This document shows, piece after piece, positions 21,622-33,440 of a DNA stretch of 64,000 bases. The stretch spans positions 36,899,501-36,963,500 of the forward strand of contig NC_088303.1 in the NCBI RefSeq assembly GCF_032854445.1, written 5' to 3'. How positions within the stretch are numbered: the first letter of the stretch is position 1; each line of letters begins with the position of its first letter. Position numbers and translations under genes: made by a program. The notes below the pieces were generated by a model. It was not told the origin of the DNA. It made no database searches and saw only the letters and a program-made list of their open reading frames with translations. The DNA is from Liolophura sinensis. Lineage: Eukaryota; Mollusca; Polyplacophora; Chitonida; Chitonidae.

Positions 21622-21775
21622 AGAACCGGTGTCAGTATCATGCGGCTGGGTGGGTGTGTGTGGGGGGGGGGGGTCATGTCGGGTGTCTTCGACATGATAC
21701 ATGATTCTGTGGCGGCATGGATTGCCACAAGAAGACGCACAGTATATGTACACACACCCATATAGGTGGCATAAT
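21622..21775 (+). mobile_element. SINE family 3, internal and 3' fragment
   Basis: AACCGGTGTCAGTATCATGC, GGTGTCTTCGACATGATAC, GGCGGCATGGATTGCC and a TGTACACACACCCATATAGG segment follow the same order as family 3 at 51378-51675 and 33140-33440. A 12-G run lies at 21662-21673. The tRNA-like head is not recognisable. Confidence 0.7.
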
Positions 21776-22399
21776 CGTCCGAACGCTATTTACATGTATA
21801 CCTAAGGTATATAACAAGATACATAACTTCAAGCCCTAACTTCACATTAATGGACGTAAAACATGGGAAAATAGTCCGCTATCAACCAAACGACGTTCCT
21901 TCGAAAGCTGATGCATTAGGGTTTACACTGATGCGTGAAAAAAAAAAGAACATGCTTTTCCCCGGCCTACATTAAGCCCGAAACCTGTAACTGTAGTCGG
22001 ACAAATCCGGTAACAGCAACATCAGGTCACAGCTTCGCTCTGATTGGTCACATAACAGTCAAGCATTGTTTGTGACCAATCAGAACGTAGTTGGTTTACT
22101 TGGTCGATTTTAGAATTATGGTGGCTCCAGCGGCTTCCATTGCTGAGAAATCAAGCGAGAGCTGTCCAGATACAACAAACTCACTGGTTTCCGGCTTGGT
22201 GTATCCAAGAAAGAGCATGTTTACTTGCCGATTTATATATCAACGTAAAGCTGAGTGTCTGGGCTTTAGAACCAGCGCCATTTGGTTGAGATTGGACCAT
22301 TTTTGCGTGTTTTATGTCCAGTTATGTAAAGTTATGGTTTGCGCCGTGATTATGTACCTGGTTATATATATTGATTATAAATTGATTCTGCCACCTGTG
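21776..22399. other. No clear gene; contains a CCAAT hairpin
   Basis: The open frame 22091-22435 has no recognised domain, and its end is a translated SINE tail. A perfect inverted repeat lies at 22039-22084. Confidence 0.4.
22039..22084. repeat. Perfect 14-bp inverted repeat carrying CCAAT/ATTGG
   Basis: TCTGATTGGTCACA at 22039-22052 and TGTGACCAATCAGA at 22071-22084 are exact reverse complements with an 18-base spacer. Each arm holds a CCAAT-type motif (CTGATTGG/CCAATCAG). Confidence 0.85.
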
Positions 22400-22465
22400 C
22401 ACACACCTAACGACTCCTCGTCGTCGTATGACTGAATAAAGTACGAAGTAAAACACCGACATACA
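22400..22465 (+). mobile_element. SINE family 1-type 3' tail fragment
   Basis: CACACCTAACGACTCCTCGT, GTCGTATGACTGAATAAAGT and ACGAAGTAAAACACC match the shared SINE tail, followed by a short (ATAC)n run. Confidence 0.6.
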
Positions 22466-23944
22466 TACATACAAAATGTACTGGCCATGTGTCCAGCTGT
22501 AAGCATTGAATATTTCACCTCAGTTCACGGGCGTCATTAATACAATTCCGTTTTCCTGTTACTTTTTTTTTTCGTTTAAAAATTCGTACTGCCCAGTGAT
22601 TTAAGGCTGATATGATGGTGTCACAAGTCAATTTTTTTACAGACCTTTTATAACTTCAAAGTCCTCAAATGTATGTCATGGACTTGTCCTGTGAGGCGTT
22701 TTTTGGGGTAAAATCTTATGGTACACGTGTTTATGTCCCCAAACAGGGTGTGGTTAATCTGTCAGCGCTTCTGAGAGAGACCAGTGAGAGATAAGTTGCT
22801 CCCTTTTTTGTTTTTAGCAGTGTTTTATTATGTCAATGACATTCTGACACCGGCTTCTTAATAAGGTTCTGATATATATAACATGAAAGTATATACTGTT
22901 GTGAATAGTCTTCTTACTATGGCACTGAATGAAGTCCAGACGTTTATATTGGTAATTTGATGTCGGTATCATATTACAGAGGCATGTGTCCAGTATCGCC
23001 ACCCAGTCTTGGCGACTGAACGAATGATTGAGGGTTTACGCCACTCCAGAGGTTTTACAGTCATATCACGGCGAGTACAAGAGTTTTCCTAGAATGTATA
23101 ACAAAGCATTGACCAAACTGATGAATCAATGAATGTGTATGTATATAAGACAATAAATAGGATAACTAAATGAATCCGCAGATTCGTCCAAAAACACTTG
23201 TTGGTTAAGTTAAACTCCTTTGTGTTTCCCGAGTGTATTATAATTGTAAAGGGTATTGTTTTATCAAGGAATTATTGATCATAATGCAAAAAGAGTATCA
23301 AAAAGTCGACATGCTCGTACAAATAGTAAATTGAACAATATTCCGCTCTTCTCATTTGTCGTAACTGAATACGTGAACTGAATGCTTAACTTAATTATCG
23401 AGATGAATGTTGAATGTATTGAACACAGAACATGGCTCTTCGTCTGAGAGGCGCTGGTTAAATTAATTATTTATCCCAAACCTGAAAAACGTTTTCCCCA
23501 TTTTATCTACGCTCATTGTGTATTGATGGATATCCGACATGCGGATTTATTAAAATGTGGCATATCGTGTTCAAGCATGGTTGGGGGGTCTGAGAGTCAT
23601 ACGTTTTAAATATGACTATGGATTAGGAAGACAATTACTAATGATGTAGGCGGATACCATCGTGTTATGTGGCGTAGTATTTAACAGGAGTCAGTTCATA
23701 CCAGTACGTTGGCTGTGTTTAGAACAGTTCTGTTTTAGTTACCAAAGCTGTCAATATAAAAGTCTGAAACATCTTGCAAGGAACCCATCTTGTTTGGCCA
23801 TTTTCACGCGAGGAAATACAAAGACTACGTATACATTTCAGAGAAACAAATACGCTCATGATGCCGTCTCTCACTTGTTCGTGTATTTATTGATTGTTGC
23901 TCATACACACAGATTGTATATTGATTTGTTGCCATGGTCAAGAA
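22466..23944. other. No recognisable feature
   Basis: AT-rich. The open frames at 22814-23002 (-) and 23662-23952 (+) show no domain. The phrase GATTGAGGGTTTACGCC near 23025, followed by CATATCACGGCGAGTAC, may be a faint SINE tail. Confidence 0.4.
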
Positions 23945-24145
23945 TGTCTTAGTTAGAGTTTTGTGGGTAAAGAAAACCACAGACTTTCGGCAAGTTACTG
24001 ATAATCTTATCCACATGCATATGCAGTATAGATGTGCACACCATATTGGTGGAAGACAAGTGATTTTCAACTGACATGAGACTATGCAATCGGCCCCACG
24101 AGCGTCGTCGATGGCTTGTTGTCACCATGGCCCCACAAGCAGTGG
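23945..24145 (+). repeat. Dispersed repeat family 4, copy 2
   Basis: Contains GACTTTCGGCAAGTTACTGA, CACCATATTGGTGGAAGACA and GGCCCCACGAGCGTCGTCGA. Shares the first two blocks with 13922-14095 and the last (CACGAGCGTCGTNGANGGCTTGTTG-like) with 37558-37612. Confidence 0.6.
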
Positions 24146-24484
24146 GAGCGGGGAAATCTTCTGTCCCATAAGAATCCCATCAGGTATAAACACAGTTGAA
24201 GGGAGGTAATGGTTGTGAGCATTCTGTCAATCGATCGGCCATTTGCGAACAACTGTAAGTTAAGAATTCCAGATCTACATATGACGTTTGCATCGCCTTA
24301 ACTTTAATACAACTCCATGTTGGAAACTGGAGGCTATTTGCTTTATTGAATCGTATATATAACATATTCTAAATGAGATATATAAGAATGTTGATGAAAT
24401 GCTTTTCTAAAATAGTAATCCTCACTATTAGTCATGAACTGCCTGGAGTATACTACTATTGTTGACGGTGTTTCATCTGACGGG

Positions 24485-24818
24485 CCGCTTCGGGACCGGT
24501 AGATCCAGGATCAATCCTTGATCGAGTCACACCTAAGACTTTCAAAGAGGAAGTTGTAACTTCCTCGCTTGGCGTTCAGCATGAAGGGGATAGTGCAACG
24601 ACTGGTTGACCCGTATCAGTATAATGGCTCGGGCGAGGCGGCTTACTTGCTTTCGGTAAGTCGTCTCAGTGAAGCAGCACTAAATAAAAGAGCGGTGGAA
24701 ATCCGTCTTGCAACAAGGAGGCACATTACACGTACATACACCCTAATGATTCCTTCGTCGTCATATGACGGAAAAATTGTTGAGTACGACGTTAAACCCC
24801 AAGCACTCACTCACTCAC
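24485..24818 (+). mobile_element. SINE family 1, 5'-truncated, perfect TSD
   Basis: Begins within the tRNA-like head (CCGCTTCGGGACCGGTAGAT), retains the B box (TTGATCGAGTCACACC), then the body shared with the 35-kb copy and a tail ending in ACTCACTCACTCAC. A 12-bp target-site duplication TCATCTGACGGG occurs at 24473-24484 and 24819-24830. The first ~40 bases, including the A box, are absent, as expected from incomplete reverse transcription. Confidence 0.93.
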
Positions 24819-25067
24819 TCATCTGACGGGTACACTGTCCACAAAGGCATAACAAGCATACTGTTTATAATGCAGCCGGATGACAGCTACTAGATATGAC
24901 TAGAAACCATACAGTGATATTGGACAGTTACTGTGATCTCGTATGATCATAAAAGATTCATAAAAAGCAATTAGAAGCTGATAAAAATAATTTGTATTGT
25001 GGAATATGGTCTTTGTTTTGTAGGTAATACTTCATTATGCTATATAGGTTAATAGTGATATTTCGCA

Positions 25068-25190
25068 AAAAATGTGCTGACGCATCACCTATAATTACAC
25101 GTGTTTCTGAAATTCACAAAAATGTATTGACGCGTCACCCATAATTACACGTGTTTCTGTAATTCACAAAAATGTATTGACGCTTCACCC
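25068..25190 (+). repeat. 50-bp tandem repeat, 2.4 copies
   Basis: TGACGC(A/G/T)TCACC recurs at 25078, 25128 and 25178 with ATAATTACACGTGTTTCTG between, giving a strict 50-bp period and few mismatches. Confidence 0.9.
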
Positions 25191-26869
25191 TTGAGTGGAT
25201 AAAAATCTCGTGCTGTTAAGAAGTTTTACAATGTAACAATTTGGCAAATTGATTGAATTGCAGGCATCTTGATCTTTTCTGACGAAACAATAAACTCTGA
25301 CAATCAGACTGACTTGTTTCCAATTTCTTGGTGATAATTCCATTTTTTTCTCCCTTGTAAAGTGTATCATATCCTACCATTTGCACAGTTATTCGTTTCG
25401 TCTAATTTAACGCATGGTTTGCCATTAATTAATTGTATCATCTGTTTCCAATTCTAACATGAATGTATTATTTATATAGGTTTGTTCTATGTAAAAGCTT
25501 TCCTCTATTGTTGAATGAATGGTCTTTTCCCACTTGTTGAGTGTGTCGCATTTTCTACTTGTTGAACGCATTATTTCGGTTACGTGTTAAATTTGTCCAT
25601 GTTAATGGTCCTGTGTTTGGGGGAATATCGTATCTAGTCGAGTGAGTGCCTGATATAAATTATGTACCACCCAACACAGGTCTATATAACATAATTGTCA
25701 ATAATCTTTAAATTTTGATAGAAAACTTCGGCAGTGGGAATTCGTTGCGGCATTACAGCACAGTGTTGTTTGTATATCAGTACGCCATTCATTCAATGGA
25801 GTGCTCGCTTTGAAATTTTAAGCATGCGCTGATCGTACTATTTAAATGGATATGTCGTCGTTTTGTGTGGTGTGTCCAAATATGTATAGCTTGGATAGCG
25901 TTTGGAAATGTTGTCATGAAACGAAGTCGAATTACTTTATCGTGTAATGTAAATCAAACATTATGTTGTGTATTTCGCGAACACGTGTATACATCGGACG
26001 AACACCTGCATGATGAAATATACATCTCTGACTTTCCCCAGCAGATGATTGTGACGTAAGTCCAGTCACAGATTTGATTGGCTATTTTGATAGACGTGCA
26101 ATTAGATTATGTACCCACATGTTGTAGTGTGAATTGTAGCATGCTAGTCATAGTGGTCATAGCAAATTACACGTGATCTTGAACATGTCAAATATCAAGA
26201 CTGCTTCAGGTTGGCATTCACCGATACAGTGGAGATAAAATAAGTATATGGCAATTGTTGAATGTATCACTTCTTAGACCGTAAAATATTTATCGGTTTC
26301 TTACGATTATTGAGTTCATCACTTCCTCCCGTTGTTAAATGTATCCTTTCTTCCTTCTTGTTGAATGTGTAACTTCTGACCAACACTTTCATGAATCACT
26401 TGTGCACATGTTTTGAATATGGTTATTATTTTCACATGTGGAAATTGTTTTTCCAAGGCGTTGAATGTATCATTTCTGTCTTTTAATAGTTTAAATCATT
26501 TCTTTCCATAGAATCTGCCTTCTTGCTTTTTGAAAATAACTTTTATTCCCACTGGTTGCAAGTTGAGTTCCCGCTGTTTCTTTCGTTCCACTTTTAGCAG
26601 ATGGCGTGTGTGCCATTATTTTGTGCATGTTTAGTGCATCAGTTTCTTCTGGTTGGTTCCTAAGTATTAGCTGAAACATATTTTATTTCGGACTTTTGGA
26701 TGTGTCCTTTGGTTTTCCTTTTTGTACAATACCGTGTAAATATACGGAATTGCCAGCTTATCAAATCAGTTGGCAGTATTAGACACACATTTCCTTGTGG
26801 CGGAATAAACGATTCAGCTAGAGTTCCTGAGCGCAATTATCTGCATGTATACTATAAACGTCATGTTCG
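25191..26869. other. AT-rich, no clear gene
   Basis: Phrases like CTTGTTGAATGTGT and GTTGAATGTATCA recur loosely at about 25500-25600 and 26250-26470, suggesting an old degenerate repeat. Frames at 25865-26059, 26491-26679 and 26700-26927 have no recognised content. Confidence 0.4.
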
Positions 26870-27433
26870 ACTACCATTCATAGTCCGTAAAGAGCGTTCC
26901 AAGTCGATAACCGCAAGATCCATTTGAAAAACAAGGTTTAACCCTAGCTCCCAAAGACAAAGATATGTAAGAAATTATACAAATAAGAAATAAAGCCGGT
27001 AACACACAAGAGAGAAGCGGTCATCAGTTTGCAATGATGCCGGGCAGACAATGGATGTTCCAGGCATGAATTCCATATCAAAGTTCAAATTCGTAGTCCA
27101 TGAATGAGTTCCAGGTCAAATAGCAATTAAACAAGGTATCGCAGTCGCGCTTTGATTGCAACTGTTAATAAAGGCATCATGCAAATGTAATGGGCATGGC
27201 TGCCTTTACGGCCCCTAGCCCCAGGTTAAGCGGTATCACATACAGTTCGAAAATGACGAGCGTAACAGACCTTAACCGAACAGATTGTGATTCAAAAGTA
27301 ACAGACGGTAAGGTCTTTCCCGTTAGTATGTAAGGATCTCATACTACAAGAGGCGTCATCTATGATATTACACATGACATGCTGGTCTGTATAAAAGCTG
27401 TCTACAGATAGACGGTTACACTGGGCAACCAGC
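26870..27433 (+). repeat. 565-bp dispersed repeat 'A', copy 2
   Basis: Near full-length partner of 482-1046. Shared blocks include AACACACAAGAGAGAAGCGG, AAATTCGTAGTCCATGAATG, GGTATCGCAGTCGCGCTTTG and GCTGGTCTGTATAAAAGCTG. The TATA box is at 27390-27397. Homology ends at GGGCAACCAGC and the flanks are unrelated to those of copy 1, which indicates a mobile or duplicated unit and not a large segmental duplication. Confidence 0.85.
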
Positions 27434-27560
27434 TCCATCTATGTTGTTAAATACCATGTACGTGATAGATATGTACATATGGATAACAGCGCCGTCTATG
27501 TGGTTTATTACAATGCAGATCACCAGAGATTCTGAACGCTCTGTCCATACCTTCCAACGA

Positions 27561-27627
27561 GAGTGTTATACTCATTGTAAAATTTGAGAAACTTAGTGTT
27601 ATACTTATTGTAACATCTGAAAAACTT
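27561..27627 (+). repeat. 33-bp tandem duplication
   Basis: AGTGTTATACTCATTGTAA and AGTGTTATACTTATTGTAA with their GAGAAACTT/GAAAAACTT ends form two units 33 bp apart. Confidence 0.85.
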
Positions 27628-28491
27628 AGAATGAAGGCGTTTGATGGAGTATCAAACTGATGACGTATAAGCCAGAGACCAGAGTCAGGTAGCTTCTGTA
27701 GAACAACACCTTGCCCATACAAGACCAGTACGATTTGACGTGTACGCAATACTGCGTGTGAAAGTGATCATCCATTTTGTCTTCAGATTTGTCATAATGT
27801 TCACGGTAATATAGAGCAGATTTCTGTTAATAAATGCATATTCGCTACTAATATGTCATAATACCAAAAACAAAAATGTAGTAAATATTAGAAATTCTGT
27901 GTATTTGAGTGTAAATGTTAGGCTACATGACTGATGCATTTTGGGAGTGGAAGGAGCTTTGGGACTTGAAAATTTGGAAGGTATTCATTTAGGCCTAAAC
28001 AAATATCATTATGCAGCGTATGTAGCATCCATTAGATTAGTGTATAGGAGCGGTATCTTTAATCCTTTTAAAATGTTTCCATAAATATCGCCAGCATACT
28101 GGTGCCTCCGTGTGACATTTCGAAATAGAAGGTTGACTGATTATCAGCTGTTTAAAACCAATATGAATGGCGCTAGTCATTAACAGGATGTCCGCGGTTG
28201 TATATTATTTGTTGAGAGCAGGTTCTATAGGTCAGTGTTTCCCTGTGGTAACAGATGGATGCGGTTTCCTGCGGAGTACGAACTTTTTATCGTAGTCCTA
28301 AACACAAGAACTCGCGGGACATGCCATTTGTCACTTAGTGCGGGGAATGCACACGAGTGGATGTTATTCTGCCTCGTGGATAGAGCGCTACGTCCTTAGC
28401 GGCTCTCTCTATACTGATAGCCGTCGTAAATGTACAATGATTCTCAAAACTTCTCTCCGGACTCATCCGTGACACAGAAACGGCTGTGAAA
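27628..28491. other. No recognisable feature
   Basis: AT-rich single-copy sequence with no plausible exon. Confidence 0.45.
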
Positions 28492-28573
28492 TTTATGCAT
28501 TCTAAAAGTTCCCTTATGTATTAAGTACCTAATTTATGCATTCTAAAAGTTCCCTTATGTATTAAGTACCTAA
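28492..28573 (+). repeat. Perfect 41-bp tandem duplication
   Basis: Two adjacent identical 41-bp units (28492-28532 and 28533-28573), starting TTTATGCATTCTAAAAG and ending AAGTACCTAA. I see no mismatch. Confidence 0.95.
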
Positions 28574-29724
28574 TAATACATTTAGTGATACAGTGGGGAG
28601 TTGTAGGATAATATAACTGACTTGTCAGTTGCGGTTTTGTCTGATCCAGGTCCGAAAGGTGGAAAGGAAGAGTGCCCTCTTGTTGAACGTGTGCGTTTAC
28701 TCAGCTCAGCTCATCTGACGGACAAACATAATCGTATTAACTTGTCATTTCGTCTCGAGGATATCACCGATCTTGTATTATACGGCAATTTTCTGCCCTC
28801 GTATAAATCCTATAACAGCTCGGCCGGAGGGTGATGGATTTTCACTGCTGATCTTCGATATCAGGGCGTGGCATGGATTACATTCCGTTAATTTAATAAC
28901 AGCGTTCATATCCCAAGAATTGCTTTTCTCGTCTTTGTTACTCACACACACATTTGTTTGGCGCACCTGTGCTGAAAGTGAACCAAACAACAACAACTCT
29001 TGCCAGTACCTCAGCTGGTGAAATGCATCCTTCCTTTCGCGATGCAATCAATTTTGCCGGGAGATATTGTATTCTGCACAACAGTCCATCTTTTCGCTCG
29101 GTTTGCGACACGGATTATTCTTTGTTAATGTCTTAAATCCCAAAAACAGGCCTTTTCCCTGGTTGTGGAATAATTGCAAAGGAAAGGCCGAATGGTTTTC
29201 TCTGGAGATTTCCCAGAGCGAGCACAGAACTTGTTACTAATCGCTGTCGGAAAGCTGTAATATCTTAACTGCATAACGTTTTGCCTTCTCGATTGGTAGA
29301 CAAAGCCGGGGAAGGAAGAGAGGACTTTCCAGAATTTTGTATCAGAACGATGGAAAACTGAGTGATATAGTGACAATACGTAAGTTGACGGGACCCACAC
29401 TGCGGTCTTACCAAAGCTTTCTGTGGTAAGATTCGGCAGAAAAGCACAGCTTGAAGTGGACATCATTGTCAAGCGTACCTGTCTATAAAGACCTTATAAC
29501 TTCTGACGCTGCATAGAATGCATTCTAATTCAAAGAACGTGAAACACGGTAGGGGAGGGAGATGTGTGACGTTTTACCTCCCAGCTCTGGACGAAGATGA
29601 AGATCGAGAGCCCCGACGGGGTAAGGCTTCCAATGTAAACTGTATGTGCACATGTGATCTGTAACAACAATTGGTAATGCAGAACTTCATGATAACTTCC
29701 TGCATGCGCTTTTTCATGCATGTA
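28574..29724. other. No clear gene
   Basis: Overlapping short frames on both strands (28622-29136 +, 28778-29047 -, 29125-29472 -) have no recognisable domain and contradict each other. Confidence 0.4.
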
Positions 29725-30090
29725 GAAAGGTCACTCTAAAAAAAAATGTTCATCGTAATGAATTAAAACTTGGTACATGACATTACCATGACCACTTACG
29801 GATCAAGTTCGAGTTTCCAAAAACGTTATAGTTCTATATTTTCCAGGCTTTAATATTTCCTGAGGTTTTTCCAAAATGGCTTGTTGAATCAATGCTGTGT
29901 ATGCTACTTCACCATAACAAGTTCCAGATCAAGTTGAAGTGTTGCCCTCTTGTACAAGGAAATTATCCCGTTTTATCATGTTATGTTATTGACATTTTTC
30001 AAAATGATTGCTCATTCTACTGAATTGAAATTTGGTACATGGTTTCATCCAGACAAGTTACAATCCAAAGTCAGAAAGTTTAGTACCATT
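29725..30090 (+). repeat. Degenerate long-period tandem repeat
   Basis: GAATTAAAACTTGGTACATG near 29760 and GAATTGAAATTTGGTACATG near 30021 sit in similar surroundings (ATGACCACTTACGGATCAAG-like and CCAGACAAGTTACAATCC). This gives a period near 260 bp with heavy divergence. Confidence 0.5.
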
Positions 30091-33000
30091 TAGTGCATGT
30101 TTTCTCAAAACTATGTCTGTTTTTTGTTATGTGGTGGACTTTGACATGGCTATTATTCTTAATCCTGAAGCTGGTTGGGAAGATGGATTGCTTTAGCAGT
30201 TTCTGAATAGGTGTCTGAATAGGTAGTTTTTGGAAATGATGGAGAGAAGAACTTAGTGGACACAATAGGTAATTGATCGATAAGTGAACAAATCTGGGGT
30301 GGACAAAAGACTACGTTTGAATTCAGTACTTTTATATTAAAAGTTGATATTCAGATCATGGAGACATGATGAAAACGTAGTGTTTTGTATACGTCGCTGA
30401 TTTTGTGAAGATAGCATGTAAATAAGATAAGTCATGTTGTCACAGAATAAAAGTCAAATGCCGGTAGTTTGATATCTGCATTGAATTCAGATGTTAATGA
30501 ACTGAAAAGCTAAATTGCAGGTGGACACCACCTTCTCAGTAAAGTTTTTTTTATACTTCTGCCAAGTGAGAATTAGTAAGACGTAAATTGCAAGGATACA
30601 TGTAATTGGTCTATACGTTTTTTTTAAATCCTTTTAAATCTAAGCCGCAGACGGAAGACACTATCTTACATATAAGCTTATTTCATGTACCATTCACATA
30701 AAGGAACCGATGAATTGTTGAAATGCTAAATTACAATATTTATAACTTGACGTGAGTTGAGATAAATTATGTTTTAACATACCTGTCTGACTGTAGAAAA
30801 TTTTACTTTATAAAATAGATTACCAATGATTGTGTCGTACATCTACCTTCTCACTGGGCTGTTCAATTTTACATGACATCTGGCCACTTTATGGTTCCTG
30901 TAAAGTTTTAAATAAAAACTCATTTGGTGTGAAGAGGCTTTCACACATGTAGAATAACAAAGATTAACTTAAAATTCGGCGAAATTCTGCTGAATGACGT
31001 TGGTGAGATTCACCCAACCCAGGTGGATTAGCAGCGGAGAAACACTGTACCTTTGTTCATCCCTATCGATGGTGTGAAAACAGGGGGAATAAATCTTGCA
31101 TGGTTATAGTATACCTAAGGGATAGTATTACACTGTGGCAGCCTTACTAAGCACATCTGGTAAAGCTGACAAGATAGAAGATTCACGGCTTACCCAAGCT
31201 CTCCACACCATCGATGAAGGCTCAGGAAAATAAGTTAATCAATTAGGAAGCTATAGATGTATTAGTTAGACCGGGCCTAACAGCGGGGATAATGAAGATG
31301 GGTAACAAGGCTGGGACGAGAGGTGAAACAATCAGACCTTAAATCTACTGACGGACTACCAGCAAAAAGCCCGAATTTTCTATACATTTTTTATCACCTT
31401 TCTAACACCAGCACCAACATTCTTTTTCTCAGATGGTTGGTACGCTGTACCCTTTAAGCCTGCTTTGCCTCATATAGGTTAGCTTCACACAAACATACAA
31501 AGCTTTTAACGAGAAAAAATCGTCATTCGGTTGTAAAATTGTGGGGAATAACCCTATTAGTGTAAACTCCCTGTAATATTTGACGTAGCTAAGTGTTCCG
31601 AGGATGTAAAATTCGAAAACAGGTCAACTGTTCATAACACTTGTCACAGCATTTTGATAGGCATTGTAGCTATTAAGTCAGTGTGCCAAGGTCGAAACTT
31701 TCAAATTATCGATGGTTTATGATAACTTCTGTTAGACGTGCAGCTTAACTTAAAACGTTATGTTAGGTTGATGGGCTTCACTAAAGATTCTGCAAGAATG
31801 GCAAATTTTTCATTTAGTTTACCCAGCATCTTTCAATATTGCAAGTCACTTTTCACATTAATGGTTATAATTATTTTCATTGCCCTTGAAAATGGTAGAT
31901 GAAAATTGTGTTAATGTTCTGTCAGGATTCATATTTTGTGGTGACTTTCATCCTTTTTCTATGCCACAAAAAGAGGACAACTTCATTTTTTAAAAATTTG
32001 CATGGCAATATTTTTAGCCAAATGGCCAAATGGATTTTTTTCTTTGAAAAATATGAACCGTGTCATCACCATTTCTGTTCTCGAGAGTTCCAGAAGCACA
32101 AGTCGTTGGCTATGGTGTTCGTTTGTAGCCGAATATATTGGGAACCTAATGGCGACACCGTGTCGTATGGCTCATGCTATTAAGATAATTCGTCTGGCTT
32201 ATACCTGCGGCTCGCTAGTATCTGGTGCAGTCACAAATAGGTTCCCTTGGAGCCGGTATTTGCCTGTATGGCTCGGACCACTGAATCATTACTGCTCTCT
32301 GGCGTTGACTGGCGGTCACGTCCGGGTCACCAAAGACTGACAAGTGATGGATTTCAGAACATAACTTAAGTAAAATGAAACCAGGAACGTTTTTTTTCCG
32401 CTTAGAGATTAATGTTGATAGCTGACCTGGAAAGGGCGGTGTAGAATGTTTATTGAAAAAAGATAAATCTCAGATTTCTTGAGTCGATTTGAATTTCTTT
32501 TCCGCGAAAAACCGGAAGAGGGAATATGATTTTGTCCTGGAGAGAGAACAGTCTCGCATCACCGGCGTCGACATCTCAATTTTATTCTGTGTTAGGGAGT
32601 TTTTGTCACTCCTTTCTTAATGTAGCTCTTCAAGTGACTAATCTGCAGTGGTCCCAGACATCCATTTGGCATGAATTCGAATAAAGGTAATTTTGAGTAT
32701 TTGAAGTCATATTTCATCTCTATCGATTCCCAAAAGTAGACTATGATTTCAACACTCGGAGTTACCTATATTCTATTTTACACAATCTACAACTATGTAA
32801 ATTCTCTACTTTGAGACTTTATAATAATACTTCCCGCCGTAACGTGTGGCACGCGCTCAATATTCCAGAACAAGTGTCGTGTCAAGGTTTTGGATAGGAG
32901 ATTCAGACTAATTTACATACAACATCTTGGCATCTGAGCCATTAAGCAGAAGCCTGGTGTCTCCAGTCATCAATTATCAAGCATTATATCCTGAATGACG

Positions 33001-33135
33001 TCATCAGTATTTATGGAGTCAAGTCACTTTAAAAGACAAATGTGCATTCCCGTTGGTTTTCTTTGGTAAGTACCTGCTCAAGCGGATGCTTTTAGCCAAC
33101 ACTACATTGCAGTAGTGAAAACTTAAACTGACTGA
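30091..33135. other. About 3 kb without a recognisable feature
   Basis: AT-rich. The longest frames (31899-32183 and 32002-32340, +) overlap and show no domain. No repeat shared with the window was noticed. Confidence 0.4.
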
Positions 33136-33139
33136 AAAC

Positions 33140-33440
33140 TTAACAATTTTTCAGTCATATGACGGCGGGGAGTGATTAGGTATGTGTAGATATACTTTGT
33201 CCTATGGTAGGGCGAGTCCATGCCTACAAAACACTGCCCCCAAGTATCCTGTCGAAGAGAGTAGACATCCAACCCAATCCCACTATATTGCTTCCTTCTT
33301 CTAGCTTCTCAGTGCTGAATGCCGAGACGCAGAAACAAGAACCACTTTTTAAAAATTTTTGTTATCACCCGACCCAGATTTGACCCCGTCTCCCGATTTC
33401 AAGGCTCTAATCATTAGGCCACCGAAGCGGTCTGACTGTA
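33140..33440 (-). mobile_element. SINE family 3, near full length
   Basis: On the minus strand it starts CGGTGGCCTAATGATTAGAG (A-box-like), then CGGGAGACGGGGTCAAATCT (B-box-like). A middle with ATTCAGCACTGAGAAGCTAG and TCTCTTCGACAGGATACT follows, and it ends with GTCATATGACTGAAAAATTG, TTAAG. This is the same order as 51378-51675. Confidence 0.8.

Noticed and set aside
22091-22435. A 114-codon ORF as a gene
   Set aside because: Its C-terminal part is a translated SINE tail (from about 22400), and the rest has no recognisable domain.
24569-24826. Conserved 85-codon protein, also found on the minus strand at 34924-35127
   Set aside because: The conserved frame is SINE family 1 sequence. The similarity reflects repeat copies and not a gene family.
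32002-32340. A 112-codon plus-strand ORF
   Set aside because: No domain, overlaps another open frame at 31899-32183, no splice or promoter context, low-complexity start.
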